The notes beneath the pieces are model-generated. The model had not been told where the DNA came from. It did no database searches and saw only the letters and a program-made list of their open reading frames with translations. From positions 9,518-14,649 of the forward strand of contig JAVHYH010000063.1 of NCBI GenBank assembly GCA_031119155.1: a stretch of 5,132 nucleotides of DNA. Reading direction: 5' to 3'. The stretch is from Brevundimonas sp. (GTDB taxonomy: Bacteria; Pseudomonadota; Alphaproteobacteria; Caulobacterales; Caulobacteraceae). Shown in pieces: positions 1 through 5,132 of this stretch; the stretch's first letter is position 1, and each line of letters begins with the position of its first letter. The translations under genes and the position numbers were made by a program.

Positions 1-218
1 ATCGGGACTGGGGCGTGATGGCGGTGATCGGACGGTCGAAGGCGGTGGCCCTGCTGGGGCCGTGGAAGCTGAAGGGCTTCATCGCCTGGCTGGCCTGGTC
101 GCTGGTCCACCTGATGCTGCTGATCGACTTCCGCAGCCGGGTCGTCGTCTATGTGAACTGGACCTGGGCCTGGTTCACCATGGGGCGCGGGGCGAGGCTG
201 CTCACCCGGCTGCCGTGA
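1..218 (+). CDS. Type II NADH dehydrogenase-like FAD oxidoreductase, C-terminal end (partial)
   Basis: This is the 3' end of a gene that enters from the left edge. The reading frame is already open at base 3 and stops with TGA at 216-218, leaving 71 complete residues. The stretch RDWGVMAVIGRSKAVALLG is followed by a hydrophobic segment with GFIAWLAW, then VHLMLLIDFRSRVVV, NWTWAW and RGARLLT. This order matches the C-terminal membrane-anchoring part of single-subunit NADH dehydrogenases (NDH-2). In that family the N-terminal two-domain Rossmann core binds FAD and NADH and passes electrons to quinone without pumping protons, at the inner face of the cytoplasmic membrane. The FAD and NADH domains lie outside the window, so the exact substrate cannot be confirmed. 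An internal GTG at 15 is not the start, because family-like sequence continues upstream of it. The last 17 bases overlap the end of folP, which converges from the other strand. Confidence 0.82.
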   Translation, partial: RDWGVMAVIGRSKAVALLGPWKLKGFIAWLAWSLVHLMLLIDFRSRVVVYVNWTWAWFTMGRGARLLTRLP

Positions 219-1014
219 CCGCCGCCTGCACCGCCAGCGCCTGAACGGTCTCGCGGACGTCGTGAACGCGGATGATCTGCGCCCCGCGACGAGCCGCCTC
301 CAGCGCCAGCGCCAGCGAGCCGCCGAGGCGGTCGGTCGCCGACAGGGCGGTCGGGTCGATGGCGGCGCTGGTGCGCTTGCGGCTGGCCGCATAGAGGACC
401 GGCAGGCCGGTGGCGCCGAGACGCTCCAGATTGGCGGTCAGGGCCATGTTGTGGGCCAGCGTCTTGCCGAAGCCGATGCCGGGGTCGAGCCACAAGCGAT
501 CCGGGGCGACGCCCGCGGCCATCACCTCCCCTGCCCGCACGGCCAGCCACTCGACCACCTCGGAGACCACGTCGTCATAGTGGGGCGCGTCCTGCATGGT
601 GCGCGGCTCGCCCTTCATGTGCATCAGGACCACGTCGCAGCCGAGGTCGACGGCGGTCGGCAGGCTGGCGGGCGAGAAGCCCAGGGCGGTGACGTCGTTC
701 CAGATGTTGGCGCCCGCGCCGACGGCGGCGGCGGCGACTTCCGGCTTCATGGTGTCGATACTGATGGGGCCGTCCCACAGGGCGCGCAGGCCCGCGACGA
801 CGGGGGCGGTGCGCATCACCTCGTCCTCGACGCTGACCGGCTCGGCGCCGGGGCGGGTGCTCTCGCCGCCGATATCGAGGATGTCGGCGCCCTGCCGGAC
901 CAGTTCGAGCCCGTGGGCGACGGCGGCCTCGACCGTGTCGTGGCGACCGCCGTCCGAGAAGCTGTCGGGCGTGACGTTGACGATGCCCATGACGCGGGGT
1001 CGGAGGACGGCCAT
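202..1014 (-). CDS. folP: Dihydropteroate synthase
   Basis: The enzyme joins 6-hydroxymethyl-7,8-dihydropterin diphosphate to p-aminobenzoate to give dihydropteroate in cytosolic folate synthesis; it is the sulfonamide target. At 270 residues it has normal family length and the single TIM-barrel domain. Visible motifs are GIVNVTPDSFSDGG (10-23), DILDIGGESTRPG (44-56), SIDT (85-88), WND (105-107), DPGIGFGKT (177-185), ASRKR (210-214) and RVHDV (249-253). These supply the usual pterin, diphosphate and pABA contacts: N13, D87, N106, D177, K213, R249 and H251. No insertion or substitution of the kind seen in the sul resistance enzymes is obvious by eye. The ATG overlaps the upstream regulator's TGA by one base, preceded by a purine-rich GGGGGCAAGGA, which suggests translational coupling. 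It is the last gene of the four-gene minus-strand run, and its end overlaps the convergent NADH dehydrogenase gene by 17 bases. glmM, the common next gene, is not present downstream. Confidence 0.97.
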   Translation of the reverse strand: MAVLRPRVMGIVNVTPDSFSDGGRHDTVEAAVAHGLELVRQGADILDIGGESTRPGAEPVSVEDEVMRTAPVVAGLRALWDGPISIDTMKPEVAAAAVGAGANIWNDVTALGFSPASLPTAVDLGCDVVLMHMKGEPRTMQDAPHYDDVVSEVVEWLAVRAGEVMAAGVAPDRLWLDPGIGFGKTLAHNMALTANLERLGATGLPVLYAASRKRTSAAIDPTALSATDRLGGSLALALEAARRGAQIIRVHDVRETVQALAVQAAVTAAG

Positions 1015-1316
1015 CAGTCCTTGCCCCCGATCAGGTTGCCGAGGGCGAAGAGGTAGCCCTTGAACGCCGTGCGGCCCGCCTCGGTGATGGAGACGCGGGT
1101 CAGGGGCTTGTTGTTCACGAAGCTCTTGTCGATGGCGACATAGCCCGCCTCTTCCAGCTTCTTGAGATGGACGGACAGGTTGCCCTGGGTGGCCTCAAGG
1201 ACGGTCTTCAGCTCGGTGAAGTCGGCGGTCTCGACGTCGACCAGATAGACCATGATCCCCAGCCGCATGCGGCCGTGGATGACCTCGTCGATCCGTCCGA
1301 GATCGGCGACACCCAT
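1014..1316 (-). CDS. Small winged-helix transcriptional regulator
   Basis: This is a 100-residue protein that is essentially one winged-helix DNA-binding domain. The segment FTELKTVLEATQGNLSVHLK (33-52) followed by KLEEAGYV (53-60) has the helix-turn-helix pattern of MarR/ArsR-like regulators, where NLSVHLKKLEEAGYV is the recognition helix and the start of the wing. Residues 61-80 (FVNNKPLTRVSITEAG) form the beta wing. It resembles the small 'winged helix DNA-binding domain' group (HTH_34, PF13601) more than metal-sensing ArsR proteins, as no paired cysteines or histidines for metal binding are present. There is no separate ligand domain, so what it senses cannot be read from the sequence. 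It starts four bases after the stop of the membrane protein, and its own stop overlaps the folP start, so it is co-translated with both. Autoregulation of the operon from the promoter near 3276-3304 is a reasonable inference, untested. Confidence 0.9.
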   Translation of the reverse strand: MGVADLGRIDEVIHGRMRLGIMVYLVDVETADFTELKTVLEATQGNLSVHLKKLEEAGYVAIDKSFVNNKPLTRVSITEAGRTAFKGYLFALGNLIGGKD

Positions 1317-1320
1317 GAAC

Positions 1321-1965
1321 TCAGAAGCCCTTGCCGCCGGCGCGGGCGTCGCGGAACAGGATCAGGCCGGGCAGGGCGAACAGCAGGAACAGGGCCACGG
1401 TACAGACGCCCAGATAGGCCAGCGGCTGGCGCACCAGCACGCCCAGCGCCACCGCAGTGATCCAGCCGCCGATGGACACGGCCAGCATCCAGGCCTTCTT
1501 CTTGAGCGTCCAGGCGACGAACCATGCGGCGGCCTGAAGGGCGAAGACGATGGCGGCGTAGTAGAGCCAGATGGCGAAGTCCTGATCGCGCCAGGCGCCG
1601 ACGGCGAAGACGATGACGACGGCGGAGTTGGCCATGCCCGAGGCGCTGAAGGCGGCGCTGGTCACGCGGGCGGCGAGCGGGCCGCGATTGCCGGCCCCCG
1701 CCTTGCGGTCGCGGAGGATGGCCCAGGTCAGGATGGCGAGGAAGGTCGCGGTGATCCCGACCACGAAGATCAGATTGGCCAGATCGGGCCAGCGGATGAC
1801 CCCGAACACCTGACCGAGGTGGAACAGGCACTGGAGGCCGTAGAGCAGCCCGCCGGCGAGGTAGCAGACGGCCAGCGTCATAGGCGGCCGACCGCCGCCC
1901 TCGACGATGGAGCGCATGAAGGCGAGGTCGTCCTCGGGCGAATGCAGGCGGGGCTTGGTGGGCAT
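1321..1965 (-). CDS. Six-helix integral membrane protein of unknown function
   Basis: I do not recognise a named family. From ATG 1965 the protein has 214 residues. A polar N-terminus (about 1-28, containing EDDLAFMRSIVEGGGRPP) precedes six hydrophobic segments at roughly 30-50, 62-84, 103-124, 131-153, 158-178 and 181-203. A short basic tail ends the protein. Loops are short: RDRK after helix 2, KKK between helices 4 and 5, and RDAR after helix 6; these positive charges suggest both termini face the cytoplasm. No catalytic or ligand motif is visible. An upstream TTG at 2037 would add 24 residues (PRPVGWFTPDQSAALRES...). I prefer the ATG because the added part is polar and unlike a membrane-protein start, and a purine-rich GAGAGAG lies just before the ATG. 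The gene sits 73 bases after the acyltransferase and four bases before the winged-helix regulator, which suggests the membrane protein and regulator act together. Confidence 0.85.
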   Translation of the reverse strand: MPTKPRLHSPEDDLAFMRSIVEGGGRPPMTLAVCYLAGGLLYGLQCLFHLGQVFGVIRWPDLANLIFVVGITATFLAILTWAILRDRKAGAGNRGPLAARVTSAAFSASGMANSAVVIVFAVGAWRDQDFAIWLYYAAIVFALQAAAWFVAWTLKKKAWMLAVSIGGWITAVALGVLVRQPLAYLGVCTVALFLLFALPGLILFRDARAGGKGF

Positions 1966-2038
1966 CGTCTCTCTCGGGGGCGACTCTCTGAGGGCGGCCG
2001 ACTGATCCGGGGTGAACCAGCCGACCGGTCTTGGCAAG

Positions 2039-3247
2039 CTATTCGGCGGGAACGGCGACGGGATCGGCGGGGCGGCGCCAGGGGATGCGGCGGCCGTTCA
2101 GCCACTTGCCGGTGAAGCCGTGACGGACGGTCAGCTCATAGGACAGCAGGCAGACGGCCAGCACGCCCAGCGAGACCCCGGCCAGCTTGAGCCACCATGG
2201 CCCCGGCCAGCCCTGCACCCAGACCTGGGCCAGCATGACCAGCGGCAGATGCAGGATGTAGACCCAGTAGGAGCTGTCGGCGAGGTAGCGGCGCAGCGGG
2301 CTGTGACCCGAGAGGAAGCGCAGGCACAGGCCGATGGCGGCGAAGGCCGAGCTCCAGACCGCCAGGGCGACGACGGCGGCGGCGAGGGCCTTGGCCGGCG
2401 TCGGCTCGACCATCGGAGCGAGGTTCGGACCGCCGGCGAGGTTGTACGCCCAGACGCCCGAGGCGACGGCGGCGATCAGGAAGACCGGCCAGCCGGCGGC
2501 GAGACGGTCCAGCAGGTCGCGGCGGCGATCCAGCAGGAAGCCGAGCCCGAAGGCCGAGCCGAAGCCGATCAGGGCGGCGGCATGGGGAACCAGACCGGCG
2601 TCCGGCGTCGGGACGGCGAAGAAGGCGATCCACTTCGGGTCCAGCCAGAAGGCGACGGCCAGCGGGGCGGCCAGCAGCAGCGGCGTCCACCAGCCGATCA
2701 GGGCGCCGGTCAGGCGATCCACGGCCCGGCCCCAGCCGCCGCTCCGGTCCAGGGCGGCGAAGGGCGCGCGCAGGATCAGGGTGGCGAGGCAGAACAGGCT
2801 CAGGACATAGAGGAACCACAGATGGGTCAGCGGGATGTTGGTCCAGTCATAGGTCGGCGGCGGGGGCGGCGGGGCGCCGGGGACGACCAGACCGCTGACG
2901 TGGGCGTTCCACACCAGGGCGGTGACGATGCCCGCCATGACCGGGAACCAGAAGGCCAGCAGCGGGCCGGTGATGCGGACGGCGCGGTCCTTCGCGAAGG
3001 CGAGCCAGCCCTTCCGGCTGAGCATCATGTGGGCGAACAGGCCGGCGATCAGGAAGAAGGCGGTCATCCGGAACAGGTGGATCGGGAAGAAGACCATGGC
3101 CGCGCCGATGGAGGTGGCGTCGTCGCCGACGATCCAGATCTGCTGCGGGAAGAAGGACAGGCTGGCGTGCAGGACCACGCCCAGCAGCAGGGCGCCGCCG
3201 CGCAGGGCGTCGAGGCCGTGCAGGCGCTCGGTCGGATGGTTGGACAT
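2039..3247 (-). CDS. Acyltransferase family 3 integral membrane protein
   Basis: This 402-residue polytopic membrane protein is of the acyltransferase-3 family (PF01757, the OpgC/MdoC/NodX/OafA group), whose members move acyl groups such as acetyl or succinyl onto sugars or glucans at the cytoplasmic membrane. Seen: the family opening RLHGLDALRGGALLLGVVLH (8-27), where R16 and H27 match conserved positions; FRMTAFFLIAGLF (59-71); RAVRITGPLLAFW (88-100); HLWFLYVLSLF (142-152); and near the end SYWVYILHLP (326-335). About ten hydrophobic helices are present. A run of six prolines (126-131) lies in a loop before HLWFL. There is no extra SGNH domain, so it is the short OpgC-like type. The acceptor sugar is not predictable from sequence. 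ATG 3247 is chosen over an in-frame ATG at 3304 because GAGGGGAG sits seven bases upstream of it and the family similarity begins there. It is the first gene of the likely operon. Confidence 0.9.
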   Translation of the reverse strand: MSNHPTERLHGLDALRGGALLLGVVLHASLSFFPQQIWIVGDDATSIGAAMVFFPIHLFRMTAFFLIAGLFAHMMLSRKGWLAFAKDRAVRITGPLLAFWFPVMAGIVTALVWNAHVSGLVVPGAPPPPPPTYDWTNIPLTHLWFLYVLSLFCLATLILRAPFAALDRSGGWGRAVDRLTGALIGWWTPLLLAAPLAVAFWLDPKWIAFFAVPTPDAGLVPHAAALIGFGSAFGLGFLLDRRRDLLDRLAAGWPVFLIAAVASGVWAYNLAGGPNLAPMVEPTPAKALAAAVVALAVWSSAFAAIGLCLRFLSGHSPLRRYLADSSYWVYILHLPLVMLAQVWVQGWPGPWWLKLAGVSLGVLAVCLLSYELTVRHGFTGKWLNGRRIPWRRPADPVAVPAE

Positions 3248-3254
3248 GACGGGG

Positions 3255-3262
3255 CTCCCCTC
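3255..3262 (-). promoter_or_regulatory. Ribosome-binding site of the acyltransferase gene
   Basis: On the minus strand GAGGGGAG lies seven bases before ATG 3247. It is the strongest Shine-Dalgarno match in the window and decides the start in favour of 3247 over the in-frame ATG at 3304. Confidence 0.8.
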
Positions 3263-3275
3263 GTTGAGGAACGAC

Positions 3276-3304
3276 GATCTACGACAGACTTGTTTGAATT
3301 GCAA
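3276..3304 (-). promoter_or_regulatory. Candidate promoter of the acyltransferase-folP operon
   Basis: Reading the minus strand, TTGCAA (3304-3299) and TAGATC (3281-3276) are separated by exactly 17 bases. Matches to the housekeeping consensus are 4 of 6 for TTGACA and 3 of 6 for TATAAT. The site lies in a locally AT-rich patch in otherwise very GC-rich DNA and about 30 bases upstream of the start codon, which fits a short leader. The -10 match is weak, so the exact site is uncertain, although a promoter somewhere in this patch is likely because the preceding gene ftsH ends at a terminator. Confidence 0.45.
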
Positions 3305-3311
3305 ACTTGTT
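3288..3311. promoter_or_regulatory. Candidate operator: 17-bp-spaced direct repeat plus inverted TTTG/CAAA
   Basis: ACTTGTT occurs at 3288-3294 and again at 3305-3311, a 17-bp period. Between them TTTG (3293-3296) and CAAA (3302-3305) form an inverted pair around a 5-base centre that includes the candidate -35 hexamer. Repeats covering a -35 element are typical of repressor sites. The winged-helix regulator encoded in the same operon is the obvious candidate binder; this is inference. Confidence 0.35.
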
Positions 3312-3320
3312 CATGAGCGA

Positions 3321-3388
3321 GATTGGCGTGTTGGGAGAGGCTGGGGGAGTGTTTGGGAGAAAGGCCAATCGGAACAGGGGATTGGCGT
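3321..3388. repeat. Three copies of a GATTGGC motif, two forming an inverted repeat
   Basis: GATTGGCGT is present at 3321-3329 and 3380-3388 in the same orientation. The inverted form GCCAATC is at 3364-3370 and pairs perfectly with GATTGGC at 3380-3386 across a 9-base loop. A 7-bp stem without a following T-run is not a convincing terminator; it may be a protein site or chance. Confidence 0.4.
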
Positions 3389-3415
3389 CGGTCGGGTCCG
3401 TCAGCGGAGATGGGT

Positions 3416-3477
3416 GAGACGGTGGAGACGGTGAGAAATACACCGTCTATCCCGTCTATGGCGTCTATCTCGTCTAT
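3416..3477. repeat. Two-sided array of six 9-bp repeats with CGTCT core
   Basis: Two perfect tandem copies of GAGACGGTG occupy 3416-3424 and 3425-3433. After a 7-to-8-base AT-rich centre (AGAAATA) come four tandem 9-bp units of form NNCGTCTAT at 3442-3450, 3451-3459, 3460-3468 and 3469-3477, differing only in their first two bases (AC, CC, GG, CT). The left units are the reverse complement orientation of the same CGTCT core. The innermost copies pair as a perfect 8-bp stem (3426-3433 with 3441-3448). Confidence 0.8.
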
Positions 3478-3498
3478 CGGCGGAGGCGGTGGTTGGGA

Positions 3499-3512
3499 GG
3501 CAGTAGGCAGTA
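3499..3512. repeat. Tandem heptamer GGCAGTA x2
   Basis: GGCAGTA is repeated exactly at 3499-3505 and 3506-3512 and followed by GGCTAGC. It is a short direct repeat with no evident function, possibly slippage-derived. Confidence 0.5.
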
Positions 3513-3556
3513 GGCTAGCAGGGCGGTGCGTCAGAATTGGACGTATGCCCTCCCCT

Positions 3557-3713
3557 GCTATCGTCATCCCGACGAAAGTCGGGGCCCGGCGGCGCGCGAG
3601 AGCGCGAACCTGTCGGGAGTGCCGGTGCTTAGTTTCAAGTCTCGGTGTTTCGCCGCCGTCGCGGCGCCGCTAGGTCCCGGGGTTCGCTTCGCGCCCCCCG
3701 GGATGACGATAGC
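3557..3713. repeat. REP-like inverted doublet with 15-bp terminal arms
   Basis: GCTATCGTCATCCCG at 3557-3571 is the perfect reverse complement of 3699-3713. Each end carries its own palindrome. On the left CCCGAC, GAAA loop, GTCGGG (3568-3583). On the right TCCCGGGG and CCCCGGGA (3675-3682 with 3696-3703). Read outward to inward, both ends have the form GTCATCCCG, loop, CGGGRCC, so they are two copies of one palindromic unit facing each other. The interior adds two further perfect hairpins, CGCGC-GAGA-GCGCG (3593-3606) and CGCCGC-CGTC-GCGGCG (3651-3666). This matches the architecture of a REP doublet (REPIN). No clear flanking target duplication is visible. It abuts the ftsH terminator. Confidence 0.8.
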
Positions 3714-3716
3714 GAC

Positions 3717-3748
3717 AAAAAAGGCGGCCCCGCTGCCGGGACCGCCTT
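3717..3748 (-). terminator. Rho-independent terminator of ftsH
   Basis: On the minus strand AAGGCGG pairs with CCGCCTT, then a U-G wobble, then CCCG pairs with CGGG around a GCAG loop, and six Ts end the structure at 3722-3717. It lies 23 bases after the ftsH stop. The stem of about 12 pairs with a T-run is a textbook intrinsic terminator and should separate ftsH from the acyltransferase operon. Confidence 0.88.
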
Positions 3749-3771
3749 CTTCAGTTCACGCTGTCCAGAGG

Positions 3772-5132
<1,361 letters not shown>

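Larger units (their letters stand above)
3248..3771. other. Repeat-rich intergenic region between ftsH and the acyltransferase operon
   Basis: These 524 bases hold no gene I can support. From the acyltransferase side they contain a ribosome-binding site and AT-rich promoter, GATTGGC repeats (3321-3388), an array of six 9-bp CGTCT-core units (3416-3477), a GGCAGTA tandem (3499-3512), the REP-like doublet (3557-3713) and the ftsH terminator (3717-3748). Open frames crossing it run into the acyltransferase in the wrong frame and show only low-complexity peptide. Confidence 0.8.

Noticed and set aside
844..880. Sulfonamide-resistance (sul-like) version of folP
   Set aside because: The ESTRPG loop is of the ordinary chromosomal type, no insertion is visible, and the gene lies in a chromosomal context without integron or transposon parts.
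262..1056. A 264-codon open frame on the plus strand opposite folP
   Set aside because: Its translation is low-complexity, rich in G, R, A, D and Q with no family motif, and it lies antisense to a clear dihydropteroate synthase. Long antisense open frames are expected in DNA this GC-rich.
1966..2037. Start of the six-helix membrane protein at TTG 2037
   Set aside because: It would give a polar 24-residue extension from a rare start codon. The ATG at 1965 has a purine-rich leader and gives a normal-looking start. Not fully excluded.
1252..2115. A 287-codon open frame on the plus strand opposite the membrane protein and regulator
   Set aside because: Same low-complexity antisense pattern; the opposite strand has coherent transmembrane and winged-helix sequence with tight gene spacing.
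3248..3304. N-terminal extension of the acyltransferase from the in-frame ATG at 3304
   Set aside because: The extra 19 residues are polar and unlike the family start, the candidate promoter would lie inside the coding region, and a strong GAGGGGAG precedes ATG 3247.
2012..3316. A 434-codon open frame on the plus strand opposite the acyltransferase
   Set aside because: The product is dominated by Q, G, E, D and R without hydrophobic structure or recognisable motifs, whereas the opposite strand encodes a clear membrane acyltransferase with a good ribosome-binding site.
3416..3477. CRISPR array
   Set aside because: The units are 9 bp with no spacer-sized unique segments, and no cas genes are present.
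3064..3567. Minus-strand open frame spanning the repeat array and giving an IDxIDxIDx and TVSTVS peptide
   Set aside because: The periodic peptide is simply the 9-bp DNA repeat read in frame. The frame starts inside the REP-like element and continues into the acyltransferase in the wrong frame, with no ribosome-binding site seen.
3542..3720. Insertion-sequence remnant or MITE with target-site duplication
   Set aside because: The terminal inverted repeats are real, but the flanks (ending CCTCCCCT on the left, beginning GACAAAA on the right) do not match and no transposase fragment is present, so a REP-type doublet explains it better.

Overview
The window is GC-rich (roughly two thirds or more G+C by eye) and reads as chromosomal DNA of an alphaproteobacterium. 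The protein sequences, together with a dispersed GTCATCCCG-type palindrome, look most like Caulobacterales (Brevundimonas/Caulobacter group). That placement is an impression from sequence style and was not tested by a search.

Layout, left to right: (1) 1-218, plus strand, the last 71 or so residues of a type II NADH dehydrogenase-like membrane flavoprotein, cut by the window edge. (2) 202-1014, minus strand, folP, a complete dihydropteroate synthase whose end overlaps the first gene tail-to-tail. (3) 1014-1316, minus, a 100-residue winged-helix regulator whose stop overlaps the folP start by one base. (4) 1321-1965, minus, an unassigned six-helix membrane protein. (5) 2039-3247, minus, a complete acyltransferase-3 family integral membrane protein with a strong ribosome-binding site and an AT-rich promoter-like region in front of it. 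(6) 3248-3771, a 524-base intergenic region rich in repeats: a possible promoter/operator, short inverted and direct repeats, a two-sided array of six CGTCT-core units at 9-bp spacing, a 157-bp inverted REP-like doublet, and the ftsH terminator. (7) 3772-5132, minus, the C-terminal 452 residues of the FtsH AAA+ zinc protease, cut by the right edge of the window.

All four genes between 3247 and 202 point the same way and lie close together (gap of 73 bases, gap of 4 bases, overlap of 1 base), so they probably form one operon: acyltransferase, membrane protein, regulator, folP. ftsH and folP are direct neighbours in many proteobacteria (E. coli order ftsH-folP-glmM). Here ftsH ends at a good intrinsic terminator and about 2.8 kb separates it from folP, so folP appears to have been brought under a different, possibly regulated, promoter. 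The regulator/membrane-protein pair is the least understood part of the genes. The intergenic repeats are the most unusual non-coding content.
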